Shown one piece after another: positions 1 to 6,936 of a stretch of 18,364 nucleotides of DNA. Origin of the DNA: Candidatus Kaiserbacteria bacterium RIFCSPLOWO2_01_FULL_54_20 (lineage in GTDB: Bacteria; Patescibacteriota; Minisyncoccia; Phycocordibacterales; UBA2100); assembly GCA_001783355.1 (NCBI GenBank), contig MFMA01000008.1:1-18364 (forward strand), read 5' to 3'. The notes beneath the pieces were generated by a model. It saw nothing but the letters and a program-made list of their open reading frames with translations, ran no database searches and was not told the DNA's origin. Every line of letters begins with the position of its first letter. Position 1 is the first letter of the stretch. The translations under genes were made by a program, and so were the position numbers.

Positions 1-1199
1 AGGACATGCCCGTTTTGCTTCAGATACGTGATCGGTTCTGCAGGGAAAAGCCTCTCAAGGGCAAGACAGTGGGAGCGTGCCTCCATGTGACGGTAGAGAC
101 CGCGAATCTCATGATCACCCTGAAAGAGGGAGGAGCAAAAGTCGTACTATGCGCATCCAACCCGCTTTCATCGCAGGACGAAGCGGCCGCAGGACTGGTA
201 GCACAGGGCATTCCAGTCTACGCGATATCCGGGGAGGACCGCGGCACTTTTTTCAAACACATCAAAGCCGTCATTTCTGCGAAGCCGGATATTACGATGG
301 ACGACGGAGCAGACCTCGTGTCTACCATCCACAAGGAACACCCGGAACTTATCTCTAAGATGGTCGGCTCGACCGAGGAGACGACGACGGGCGTCATCCG
401 TTTACGCGCAATGGCGAAAGACGGGGCCCTGAAGATACCGGTCGTCGCGGTGAACGACGCGAAAACAAAAAATCTTTTCGACAATCGTTACGGCACGGGT
501 CAATCCACGCTCGAGGCCATCATCCGTGCGACCGACATGCTCGTCGCTGGGCGCACCTTCGTCATCGCAGGATACGGATGGTGCGGGAAGGGGCTCGCGA
601 TGCGCGCGCGCGGCATGGGCGCCAACATCATCGTCACGGAAGTTGATGCGGTGAAGGCGCTTGAGGCGGCGATGGACGGCTTCCGCGTGATGCCCATGGC
701 AGAAGCAGCCCTGCTCGGCGACCTTTTCTGCACTGTCACGGGCGACATCAACGTCATCCGCGGCGAACATTTCAAAAAGATGAAAGACGGCGTATTCGTC
801 TGCAACGCGGGGCACTTCGACGTGGAGATAAGCATAAAAGACTTGGAGAAACTTGCCGGCCCTGGCCGGGCAGGCAAGCCGAAGCGCGTGCGCGATAACG
901 TCGACGAATACATGGTCGGGAAAAAACGCGTCTATCTTCTCTCCGAAGGTCGCCTCGTTAATCTCGCCGCGGCCGAGGGACATCCCGCAAGCGTTATGGA
1001 CATGAGTTTCTCGACTCAGGCACTTGCCGCGGAATGGCTTGTTCAGCAAAAGAAAAAGCTTGCTCCAGCAGTCTATGATGTCTCTGACGAAATAGAAGAA
1101 ACAGTCGCTTCGCTCAAGCTCGCCTCAATGGGAATAGAGATAGACGATCTTTCTCCGGAGCAGAAGAAATATCTCGAGAGTTGGCAGCACGGAACCTAG
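1..1199 (+). CDS. ahcY: Adenosylhomocysteinase, 5'-truncated by window edge
   Basis: S-adenosylhomocysteine hydrolase, which converts S-adenosylhomocysteine to homocysteine and adenosine in the cytosol, using bound NAD+. Numbering from the ATG at 6, the product shows the conserved LHVT segment (His27), the substrate loop VNDAKTKNLFDN (150-160, with catalytic-type Lys155 and Asp159), the NAD-binding glycine motif AGYGWCGKG (188-196) and CNAGHFDVEI. The C-terminus IDDLSPEQKKYLESWQHGT is the form common in many bacterial and archaeal members. The frame stays open to base 1, and MPVLLQIRDRF matches an internal segment of the family (normally about 20-25 residues in), so the ATG at 6 is probably an internal Met and the true start lies outside the window. 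The stop overlaps the stop of the next, convergent gene in a shared CTAG. Confidence 0.95.
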   Translation, partial: DMPVLLQIRDRFCREKPLKGKTVGACLHVTVETANLMITLKEGGAKVVLCASNPLSSQDEAAAGLVAQGIPVYAISGEDRGTFFKHIKAVISAKPDITMDDGADLVSTIHKEHPELISKMVGSTEETTTGVIRLRAMAKDGALKIPVVAVNDAKTKNLFDNRYGTGQSTLEAIIRATDMLVAGRTFVIAGYGWCGKGLAMRARGMGANIIVTEVDAVKALEAAMDGFRVMPMAEAALLGDLFCTVTGDINVIRGEHFKKMKDGVFVCNAGHFDVEISIKDLEKLAGPGRAGKPKRVRDNVDEYMVGKKRVYLLSEGRLVNLAAAEGHPASVMDMSFSTQALAAEWLVQQKKKLAPAVYDVSDEIEETVASLKLASMGIEIDDLSPEQKKYLESWQHGT

Positions 1200-3217
1200 G
1201 GCTTTCTTCGGTTCTTCTCGACAAGATCTTTAACGCGTTCTTCGATATCCGAAAGCGCGAAGGCATTTGTCTTTGAGCCACCAAGATCGCGTCCCTCGAC
1301 AAATTGTGGCGCTGTGCCGTCCTTTTGCCAGCGTTGAAACCGTTCAAACAGAGTAGAATAATTTATCTCCAATTTATCCGCGATCCAGATAAGACTGCCA
1401 TAAAGTTTACCATTTTGTTCAAAAAACCCTTTCTGTGGGCCATCCTTAGCCACCTGCGGCAAGTCGTAGAACTTCTTCGCGAGGGGCAAGATATCTTCGT
1501 ACGCGTAGCCCGTATTCGGCTTTCGATCGAGATCAAGTAAGTTCTCAGATTGAAGCTTATTTCCCGTTGCCAGCCTCTTTACTATGTTCTTATTCGCCTT
1601 TATTTCGTTTGCGTTGAGTCTGCTTGCAATCGTCGTAATGGGGCCGAAATGTTTTCCCTCCTTCTCAAAGAAACCCCTCCAGATTCCTTCTCGCTGAACT
1701 TCTGGGATGTCTCGTTGTTCGGCAATTAGATCACGCACGCGTTCGAATGAATATCCCGTCGTTTCCTCGCGGACGCCGCGTATTTTGACTGGCTCCAGCT
1801 TATTATCCTCGACGCGCTTAGTAACCGTCGGAAACGAGACTCCAAGTTTGGCCGAAATGGCGTGAATAGTGCCAATATGCTCACCGTTCTTTGAGGCGAA
1901 GTCTTTCCATTCCCCGAACGAAGTCGCTTTCGGTAATCGTAAGTATTCTTCGAGGGCCGCTCGAATTGTTTCGAAGGGGTAGCCGTCGGCTTCGAGGTTT
2001 GCGCGGTCACGCATAGGAATCGCAACTATCGATTTCTGCAAAATCGCATCCTCGACCTTCTTCTTCGGAACGTCCAAAGCTTTCATTATCGTAGTCTTCG
2101 TGCCGTAATGTATGCCGTCGATTTCTCGGTATCCTCTCCATCGTCCCTCTTTTGCCACTTGTGGAAGGGCTAGCATATTCCTGAACTCATCTGCGATATC
2201 TTCATAGGGATATCCCGGCCAGTCGTTATTTTGGGTACGCAATTTGAAAGTAGAAGTTAATCCGAGTTTTTCAATTGCGGCCTGTACGCTGTTTTCCCCG
2301 ACGCCAATTTTGCGTGCGATTTGTTTTTTTGGTCCGTGATGTTTACCGTCTGGGTTTGTCCAAAAACCTCGCCAAGGATCAAGTTCGTCTTGTGAAACGG
2401 GGTACGCTGCACTCTCCGAACTAGCCGCCTTTTTCAATTCTAGGGTACCGAATAAGAAATTGCGTGTACGGTCAGCCCAATGACGGCTGTGCGTGTATCG
2501 CACTCCCAATCCCTCATTTTGGCGAATCATCTCGTTAATCTTTTCCTTCTCCATGTGAAAGAGCTTTTCCTTTTGCTCCAAAACATCCAACAATTTTTCT
2601 AAATCAAAAATGTAACTTGCGTTGCCTTTTTCATCGCACACAAGAGCGAGTCGATTTATCTCCGGAATCTCAAAGCTAATGTAACTTGTACGCCGCATCA
2701 TTTCGTCCCGGATATGACCGCGGGTTGCTCGAAGTCCACTCAGATCTGCACCCTCATCCTTCAAGACGTACAAAAGAGTCTTAATTCTATTGTAAAACAT
2801 TTGGCTTTCGGTAGGTCTAGTCCCAGGACCAATATTTGTCTCGATGCTCCCTGGAGGCACAATCACGTCACGAAAAATCTCGCTGTGGACACTGAGCCAA
2901 TCCTCAACCAGTTTTAACTCGTCTTGTTTTTTCGCGATCGATGAAAGGATTTCGGGAATTCCTTGTAAGCCAAAGTATGAAAAAGCCAAATCCTCCTTCC
3001 GCATGGATGACGATCGTGGGCGGGGGTGAATGTGCGAGTATGCATGTACCGCGCGCTCAGTTAGGGTAACGAGGTCGTTTAGCGCGTGATCGAAATAAGT
3101 ATCAATCTTCTCCGCCGTGAACGGTCGATTTAGTATTTCGCTGAGCGATTTCTTTGGATCATCCGGTAAAGGCTCGGAGCCCTCATTTTTTTGCCGAATG
3201 TACGCCTCGAGCTTCAT
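1196..3217 (-). CDS. Uncharacterised protein with five tandem ~77-aa HTH-like repeats
   Basis: Not recognised as a described family. The 673-residue product has an N-terminal region (about 1-270) of mostly helical, charged sequence with no motif I can name, then five tandem units starting near residues 282, 360, 437, 513 and 595. Each unit follows the pattern W[RK]GF..(D/E/N)GKH.G....IA.KLGV....V, a spacer, then GY.YEDI and LPQV.K[ED]G. The IA.KLGVS..TV.KRV part resembles a helix-turn-helix and recalls the modules attached to homing endonucleases (NUMOD/IENR1 type), but I see no nuclease motif. A DNA-binding or scaffold role is inference. The frame stays open to 3493, but that extension runs antisense through the hydrolase ghost and the hicB start; MKLEAYIRQK at 3217 follows a -10-like TACACT and is the better start. 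The gene looks more AT-rich than its neighbours, consistent with acquisition. Confidence 0.8.
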   Translation of the reverse strand: MKLEAYIRQKNEGSEPLPDDPKKSLSEILNRPFTAEKIDTYFDHALNDLVTLTERAVHAYSHIHPRPRSSSMRKEDLAFSYFGLQGIPEILSSIAKKQDELKLVEDWLSVHSEIFRDVIVPPGSIETNIGPGTRPTESQMFYNRIKTLLYVLKDEGADLSGLRATRGHIRDEMMRRTSYISFEIPEINRLALVCDEKGNASYIFDLEKLLDVLEQKEKLFHMEKEKINEMIRQNEGLGVRYTHSRHWADRTRNFLFGTLELKKAASSESAAYPVSQDELDPWRGFWTNPDGKHHGPKKQIARKIGVGENSVQAAIEKLGLTSTFKLRTQNNDWPGYPYEDIADEFRNMLALPQVAKEGRWRGYREIDGIHYGTKTTIMKALDVPKKKVEDAILQKSIVAIPMRDRANLEADGYPFETIRAALEEYLRLPKATSFGEWKDFASKNGEHIGTIHAISAKLGVSFPTVTKRVEDNKLEPVKIRGVREETTGYSFERVRDLIAEQRDIPEVQREGIWRGFFEKEGKHFGPITTIASRLNANEIKANKNIVKRLATGNKLQSENLLDLDRKPNTGYAYEDILPLAKKFYDLPQVAKDGPQKGFFEQNGKLYGSLIWIADKLEINYSTLFERFQRWQKDGTAPQFVEGRDLGGSKTNAFALSDIEERVKDLVEKNRRKP

Positions 3218-3223
3218 GATAGA

Positions 3224-3229
3224 AGTGTA
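3224..3229 (-). promoter_or_regulatory. Possible -10 box for the minus-strand repeat gene
   Basis: TACACT on the minus strand lies 6 nt upstream of the ATG at 3217. No convincing -35 or Shine-Dalgarno is visible. The position matches the other -10-like boxes close to start codons in this window. Confidence 0.35.
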
Positions 3230-3261
3230 CAACCGAAATCGGGCTGTGTAGAGTGTCTGGA

Positions 3262-3348
3262 ATGGCACAGAAAATGCGGCCGGCTTATGTCGTTGAGACA
3301 AAGACCCAGAAAATATTTTTGCTGAATGGACTATAGTTCGGACCGTCG
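3262..3348 (+). pseudogene. 5' fragment of an alpha/beta hydrolase gene (ghost of 3819-4691)
   Basis: Reading from ATG 3262 (MAQK) into ATG 3274 gives MRPAYVVETKTQKIFLLNGL, then a TAG stop at 3334, then FGP. This aligns without gaps to the start of the intact hydrolase downstream (MRPAYVVQIVTPKKFILNGL, W, FGP): 17 of 25 positions from ATG 3274 are identical, and the stop sits where the intact gene has TGG (Trp). Homology ends near 3348 and the rest of the gene, including the HG and GxSxG motifs, is absent. A -10-like TAGAGT (3249-3254) lies 7 nt before its ATG, so the fragment may still be transcribed. It is read here as a decayed remnant; a regulatory leader peptide is a less likely alternative. 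Confidence 0.8.
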
Positions 3349-3351
3349 CCT

Positions 3352-3365
3352 CACCGGGGCCGGTG
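3352..3365. repeat. GC-rich palindrome at the end of the hydrolase ghost
   Basis: CACCGG and CCGGTG arms around a 2-nt centre (as a hairpin, 5 bp with a GGGC loop). It lies directly after the ghost fragment and immediately before the extended -10 of hicB. It could be an operator, a weak hairpin, or a scar of rearrangement; the sequence alone does not decide. Confidence 0.5.
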
Positions 3366-3374
3366 TGATATGAT
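3366..3374 (+). promoter_or_regulatory. Extended -10 promoter of hicB
   Basis: TGATATGAT is an extended -10 (TGnTATGAT) ending 6 nt before the hicB ATG at 3381. Transcription would start at or next to the start codon, so the mRNA would be leaderless. No Shine-Dalgarno fits in the space. Confidence 0.55.
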
Positions 3375-3380
3375 GGCGCG

Positions 3381-3632
3381 ATGATAAAAAAGAGCAAACA
3401 AAATAAGCTTCTTTTATCCTCCCTAGCGGTCGAATTCGATCGCGAGGAGGATGGCCGCTGGATAGCAGAGATACGGAAGCTTCCGGGTGTCATGGCCTAC
3501 GGTGCTACCAAGCGTGAGGCTCTTCAACGAGTGTATGCCGTTGCGCTCCGGACGCTCGCCGACGGTGTGGAAGAAGGAAAAATGTTCAACCCAGTTTCCC
3601 GTCTTTTCGGATATGAAGTGGCGGGCCGCTAA
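3381..3632 (+). CDS. hicB: HicB-family antitoxin (short)
   Basis: 83-residue protein of the HicB/UPF0150 type, the antitoxin that binds and inhibits HicA. The core VEFDREEDGRWIAEIRKLPG followed by VMAYGATKREALQRVYAVALRTLAD (about residues 17-60) is the typical partially degraded RNase-H-like fold. There is no C-terminal DNA-binding domain, so classical autorepression through a HicB HTH or RHH domain is not evident. It is the first gene of the pair and overlaps hicA by 20 nt, implying coupled translation. Antitoxin-first order is the reverse of the best-studied hicAB loci but is found in other HicBA-like pairs. Confidence 0.8.
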   Translation: MIKKSKQNKLLLSSLAVEFDREEDGRWIAEIRKLPGVMAYGATKREALQRVYAVALRTLADGVEEGKMFNPVSRLFGYEVAGR

Positions 3633-3822
3633 GGCTTCGCAAGTACTCAAAGCCCTCTTGCGCTCCGGCTGGCGCGTAAAGCGGCAAAGAGGTTCGCACC
3701 GCATCATGGCAAAATCTGGTTTTTCTGATGTTACGTTCGCTTTTCACGATACGGAAGAAATAGGCCCACGAATGCTTTCGCGCATTGCAAAACATACCGG
3801 ACTTACTCCCGAGCAACTATGA
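3613..3822 (+). CDS. hicA: HicA-family toxin (mRNA interferase)
   Basis: 69-residue protein of the HicA/YcfA type, a dsRBD-like mRNA interferase. MKWRAAKASQVLKALLRSGW corresponds to the usual helix 1, and VKRQRGSHRIMAK holds the diagnostic GSH with the catalytic histidine (His28); the C-terminal IGPRMLSRIAKHTGLTPEQL is also typical. The frame is open from 3487, but that extension only shadows hicB; ATG 3613 gives the family length. It ends with ATGA shared with the next gene's start, so toxin, antitoxin and hydrolase form one translationally coupled unit. Confidence 0.85.
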   Translation: MKWRAAKASQVLKALLRSGWRVKRQRGSHRIMAKSGFSDVTFAFHDTEEIGPRMLSRIAKHTGLTPEQL

Positions 3823-4691
3823 CCTCAATGCGGCCGGCCTACGTCGTCCAGATCGTCACGCCGAAGAAATTTATATTGAACGGGCTGTGGTTCGGGCCTA
3901 AAAAACCGAAGCGGGCGATAATTTTCGTACATGGACTGACTGGTTCGGCATTCAGCATGCAAAGGACGGTCGGTGCGCTGGTGGACGCAAAGACCGCCGT
4001 CATCACGTTCAATAACCGAGGATTCGAGCAGATCACTAGTATAAAGAGAATGCGCGGCCAAAAGACCGAGTACGTCACCGCAGGCGCTGCACACGAGCGA
4101 TTCACCGATTGCTCGGACGATATCCAAGGCGCGGTGAATACCGTGAGAAAAGCGGGAGTAAAGAATGTCTACCTCGCCGGGCATTCTACGGGATGTCAAA
4201 AGGCGTACTATTGGGCGTCGAAGAGTAAAGGTGGACGCTCGGTGAAAGGCATAGTTCTACTCGGCCCTTTGAGCGATTACGCCATCGCGCTCGCAGAAGA
4301 CACCAAAGGAAGCCTAAAAAAATCGATAGCGCACGCTCGTAAGCTCGTTAAGAGCGGCAAGCCGCACGAATTGATGCCAAAAGATGTCGGTCCGTGGTTC
4401 GTATGCGATGCGCAGCGGTTCTTAAGTCTCTACACTCCCGAAAGCGTTGAGGATACGTTCCCATACGGACAGAAAAAGAACCCAAAACTGATGAACTCGG
4501 TCAGCGTGCCAACGCTCGTGCTTCTCGCGGGGGCTGATGAACACGGAGACCGTCCGGCGAGGGAGATCGTAAGATGGTTCGAGAAACATCTGAACAATGG
4601 GCGTGTCGCCATCGTTCCTCGCGTCCAGCATAGTTTCCACGGCGGAGAGAAAGTGGTTGCTCGCGAAATTAGACGCTTCGTCACCAAATAA
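3819..4691 (+). CDS. Alpha/beta hydrolase (serine hydrolase)
   Basis: 290-residue cytosolic alpha/beta-hydrolase, substrate unknown. Visible motifs: FVHGL with the oxyanion-hole HG at 38-39, nucleophile elbow GHSTG with Ser123, a probable acid in LLAGADEHGD near 240, and the catalytic His in VPRVQHSFHG near 270. The layout recalls the DUF1749-like group, but I am not certain of the subfamily. It starts by ATGA overlap with hicA; ATG 3828 (MRPAYV) is an alternative start, because the ghost at 3262-3348 aligns from that Met. The hydrolase may be a passenger joined to the TA pair by rearrangement rather than a functional partner. Confidence 0.85.
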   Translation: MTSMRPAYVVQIVTPKKFILNGLWFGPKKPKRAIIFVHGLTGSAFSMQRTVGALVDAKTAVITFNNRGFEQITSIKRMRGQKTEYVTAGAAHERFTDCSDDIQGAVNTVRKAGVKNVYLAGHSTGCQKAYYWASKSKGGRSVKGIVLLGPLSDYAIALAEDTKGSLKKSIAHARKLVKSGKPHELMPKDVGPWFVCDAQRFLSLYTPESVEDTFPYGQKKNPKLMNSVSVPTLVLLAGADEHGDRPAREIVRWFEKHLNNGRVAIVPRVQHSFHGGEKVVAREIRRFVTK

Positions 4692-4695
4692 TTTG

Positions 4696-4704
4696 TGCTA
4701 GGAT
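4696..4704 (+). promoter_or_regulatory. Extended -10 promoter of atpB
   Basis: TGCTAGGAT (TGn plus TAGGAT) lies 9 nt before the atpB ATG, implying a 5' UTR of only a few bases. It follows directly after the hydrolase stop. A clear -35 is not visible. Confidence 0.5.
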
Positions 4705-4713
4705 ACGGGCATT

Positions 4714-5526
4714 ATGGCTATAGAAGAAGCGCTAGAAGTGGGTATAGGAGTGACGCGGCAGGCAGTCGAACAGCGCGAGGGGGGAATTCATGTCGCGATA
4801 GCGGCCGAAAAGCTCGGCGAGTTTTTTGGGATTCCTATCACTAATACACTTATCACGAGTTGGGTCGTGATAGGTATTCTCGTCGCCTTTGCATTTATTT
4901 TCCGCACGCGCCTCAAAATGGTACCGGGGAAAATGCAAACTCTCATCGAAGAAGCGTTCACGTTCGTATACGACTATGTCGCCGAGACACTGGAGAGCAG
5001 GGAAATGGCACGTCGTTTCTTTCCGCTCCTTATGACCATCTTCCTTTTCGTCTTTGTCGGCAACATGATCCACTTCGTGCCCGGCATCGGCTCCGTCGGA
5101 TTTTTCCGAGGGGATGAGTTCGAACCGCTCCTGCGCGCGCCCAATACCGATCTCACCATGCCACTCGTTCTCGCCATCATTTCGTTCTTCGTCATCGAGA
5201 TAACGGGCATTCTCGCGATTGGTTTTTGGAAATACAGCAGTAAATTCCTTCAGAATCCTTTCTCGAACCCCATAGGCTTTGCCGTCGGCATCATCGAACT
5301 CATCGGAGAACTTGTGAGAGTTATCTCGCTCTCCTTTCGTCTTTTCGGAAATATACTCGCGGGCGAGATAATCATCGCTGTCGCAATTTTCTTTGCACCG
5401 TATCTCTTGCCGGTGCCACTCATGATGTTCGAGATATTCATCGGTTTCCTCCAAGCCGCCATTTTCGCGCTTCTGACGCTCTTTTTCATCAAGCTCGCTA
5501 TCATGGAACCGCACGGCGAACATTAA
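4714..5526 (+). CDS. atpB: F1Fo ATP synthase subunit a
   Basis: Fo membrane subunit a (270 aa), which forms the two proton half-channels next to the c-ring. The essential arginine is present: Arg209 in ELVRVISLSFRLFGN, the universal signature. RAPNTDLTMPLVLAIISF (141-158) is the other conserved helix. About five to six membrane helices are visible (near 46-62, 104-121, 150-172, 187-212, 216-236 and 240-262), with a charged tail EPHGEH. It is the first atp gene; no atpI precedes it. It is separated from atpE by 1.4 kb holding two unrelated genes. Confidence 0.96.
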   Translation: MAIEEALEVGIGVTRQAVEQREGGIHVAIAAEKLGEFFGIPITNTLITSWVVIGILVAFAFIFRTRLKMVPGKMQTLIEEAFTFVYDYVAETLESREMARRFFPLLMTIFLFVFVGNMIHFVPGIGSVGFFRGDEFEPLLRAPNTDLTMPLVLAIISFFVIEITGILAIGFWKYSSKFLQNPFSNPIGFAVGIIELIGELVRVISLSFRLFGNILAGEIIIAVAIFFAPYLLPVPLMMFEIFIGFLQAAIFALLTLFFIKLAIMEPHGEH

Positions 5527-5532
5527 ACATGC

Positions 5533-6270
5533 ATGTCGCACACGTTCGATAGTCTCAATGCCAACGAGGGAGAGGATGTGGTTAAAAAATTCAACGAGGC
5601 GGATGCCCACGCGGTAGAGGCGAGTGCGTTAGCAAAGACACAGGACTCAGGACAACAGGGAAGTGCGCTGGAGTCGATGAAGCTCCAATTCGAACCACTC
5701 TCTCCAGAGAATCTTGCGCAAGCGAAGACGCTTTGCGATACGGTCTTTGCGCTTGAAGGTGATGCAGCCGCACGTGACCTCGAATCATCACTGTTGCCGA
5801 TAGATCGGAGACCGGTCAGCGACGCCATGTATAGCGAAAAACGCTATTGGATCGTACGAGATTCTTCCGGCAAAGCTGTTGGTATCACCGGCATGTATGG
5901 ACTTGCTGGAGATAAGCCTGAACACTGTTGGCTGGGTTGGTTCGCGCTTATGCCCGGTCTCACAGGCCATAGACTTGGTACTCAAATGCTCGACCACACC
6001 ATGCGAGAAGCGGGGAAAGAGGGAAAGACCGATTTATATGTGATCTCATCGGATCATCCCGATATGGCTGGAAACGCGAAGTTTTATCGCGAAAATCGCT
6101 GCCCAATCGTGGCGGTTCTGAACAATTCGGGGAATCACATAAGTAAGGACGGAGCGGAGCTATCACAACCCCTGATCCGGGGCACGCGGGAGCACTACCA
6201 ATCATTCATCGACCAGGGGGTCAACATTTTTATCCGGCGACGATCTATCGAAAACGCAGATCGAGTCTAG
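5533..6270 (+). CDS. GNAT-family N-acetyltransferase
   Basis: 245-residue protein with a GNAT acetyl-CoA-binding core. The strand YWIVRDSSGKAVGITGMYG (105-123) leads into WLGWFALMPGLTGHRLGTQM (133-152), which fits motif A: hydrophobic strand, P, then a G-rich turn (G145, G149) and helix. The substrate is unknown. The first ~48 residues are polar and unrelated to the fold; Met49 (5677), beginning MKLQFEPLSP, is an alternative start. It lies 6 nt after atpB and is probably read through from the atpB promoter. Its stop overlaps that of the convergent gene in CTAG. Its place inside an ATP synthase locus suggests insertion rather than a role in the enzyme. Confidence 0.8.
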   Translation: MSHTFDSLNANEGEDVVKKFNEADAHAVEASALAKTQDSGQQGSALESMKLQFEPLSPENLAQAKTLCDTVFALEGDAAARDLESSLLPIDRRPVSDAMYSEKRYWIVRDSSGKAVGITGMYGLAGDKPEHCWLGWFALMPGLTGHRLGTQMLDHTMREAGKEGKTDLYVISSDHPDMAGNAKFYRENRCPIVAVLNNSGNHISKDGAELSQPLIRGTREHYQSFIDQGVNIFIRRRSIENADRV

Positions 6271-6854
6271 ATCTCGTTGTCTGGAATTCGTTTGCCCTGC
6301 GATTCGTGCGAACCGGGCCGCATCTCGATAGTGATGCCCAAGTCTTTGCTTAAGCGTTCGAGCAATTCCGCACCTACCGGGCTAAATCCCCAGCTGTAGA
6401 AACGCTTTATAGTGGGATGGTCAGCCATGATCTGTTTGAACTGCGACTTGATCAGGCGGAGCGTCTCTCCAGCCTGACGCGTCGACGACTTCGGATCGTT
6501 GTAAAACGCCCACAAATACATGGCCTCGTAGGAGGGTTCCGACGTCGAGGCCAGTTGTATGATTTGGTTTTCGTCCATTTCTTTCTTCACAAACGCCTCC
6601 GCGAGCTTGTTGGACGTGGGCACAAGACCCGACCATCCGATGATCTTGCCGGCCTCGTCTTTCCGTAGCACGAGCGCATACGGATCAATGCGTTGGAGAC
6701 CTTTGAATTGTTCGACGGATGGAGGAGCCTGTTCAGGGTCGTCGTCGGTACCGAACGCCTCGGCAATAGTGCGTATGGCATTTTCCATGTCCTGCTCTGT
6801 CATCGGTACGAGCAGTACCGGCTTCGGTCTATTCTGCAGCGTCTCAACCCCCAT
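6267..6854 (-). CDS. Divergent GNAT-like protein, antisense within the atp locus
   Basis: 195-residue cytosolic protein. LLVPMTEQDMENAIRTIAEAF at the N-terminus, the pair of strands ALVLRKDEAGKIIGWSGLVP (about 60-79), then EAMYLWAFYNDP followed by a helix (about 110-140) match the order of a GNAT fold, but the glycine-rich motif A is replaced by DPKSSTRQAGETL, so acetyl-CoA binding is doubtful. The C-terminal FYSWGFSPVGAELLERL is unassigned. It is convergent with the preceding GNAT gene (shared CTAG stops) and divergent from atpE, forcing atpE to have its own promoter. It could be a paralogue of the neighbouring GNAT, but the similarity I can see is weak. Confidence 0.6.
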   Translation of the reverse strand: MGVETLQNRPKPVLLVPMTEQDMENAIRTIAEAFGTDDDPEQAPPSVEQFKGLQRIDPYALVLRKDEAGKIIGWSGLVPTSNKLAEAFVKKEMDENQIIQLASTSEPSYEAMYLWAFYNDPKSSTRQAGETLRLIKSQFKQIMADHPTIKRFYSWGFSPVGAELLERLSKDLGITIEMRPGSHESQGKRIPDNEI

Positions 6855-6861
6855 GCCTATG

Positions 6862-6870
6862 ATGCTATCA
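6862..6870 (-). promoter_or_regulatory. Extended -10 promoter of the minus-strand GNAT-like gene
   Basis: On the minus strand TGATAGCAT (TGn plus TAGCAT) ends 7 nt before the ATG at 6854, the same spacing as at other unit starts here. It lies back to back with the atpE promoter, so the two may compete or be co-regulated. Confidence 0.5.
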
Positions 6871-6875
6871 TGTCG

Positions 6876-6903
6876 TTGAAAGCCAGCGGAGACGTGCTAG
6901 AAT
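6876..6903 (+). promoter_or_regulatory. Promoter of the atpE-F-H-A-G segment
   Basis: TTGAAA (6876-6881) and TAGAAT (6898-6903) separated by 16 nt, with a TG at 6895-6896 giving an extended -10. This is the best sigma-70-type promoter in the window and lies just where it is needed, since the preceding gene is on the other strand. The 13-mer GACGTGCTAGAAT (6891-6903) recurs exactly at 16930-16942. The expected transcript has a leader of about 40 nt, unlike most other starts here. Confidence 0.7.
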
Positions 6904-6936
6904 GCCGCCATACTTGCTTATTAATTACTAGATGTT

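Noticed and set aside
402..1049. 215-codon minus-strand ORF opposite ahcY
   Set aside because: Shadow of ahcY with no recognisable domain or start signal.
3218..3493. Longer N-terminus for the minus-strand repeat protein (open to 3493)
   Set aside because: The extra 92 codons run antisense through the hydrolase ghost, the hicB promoter and the hicB start; the sequence looks random and a -10 box lies 6 nt before ATG 3217.
3487..3612. Longer N-terminus of HicA
   Set aside because: It only overlaps hicB in another frame; ATG 3613 gives the normal HicA length and N-terminal helix.
3641..3650. Further GGCTTCGC site as a possible third palindromic element
   Set aside because: No complementary CCCCG/CGGGG arms flank it; it is ordinary hicA coding sequence.
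4732..5610. Long minus-strand ORF opposite atpB
   Set aside because: Antisense shadow of a hydrophobic gene; composition is implausibly rich in charged residues and atpB is certain.
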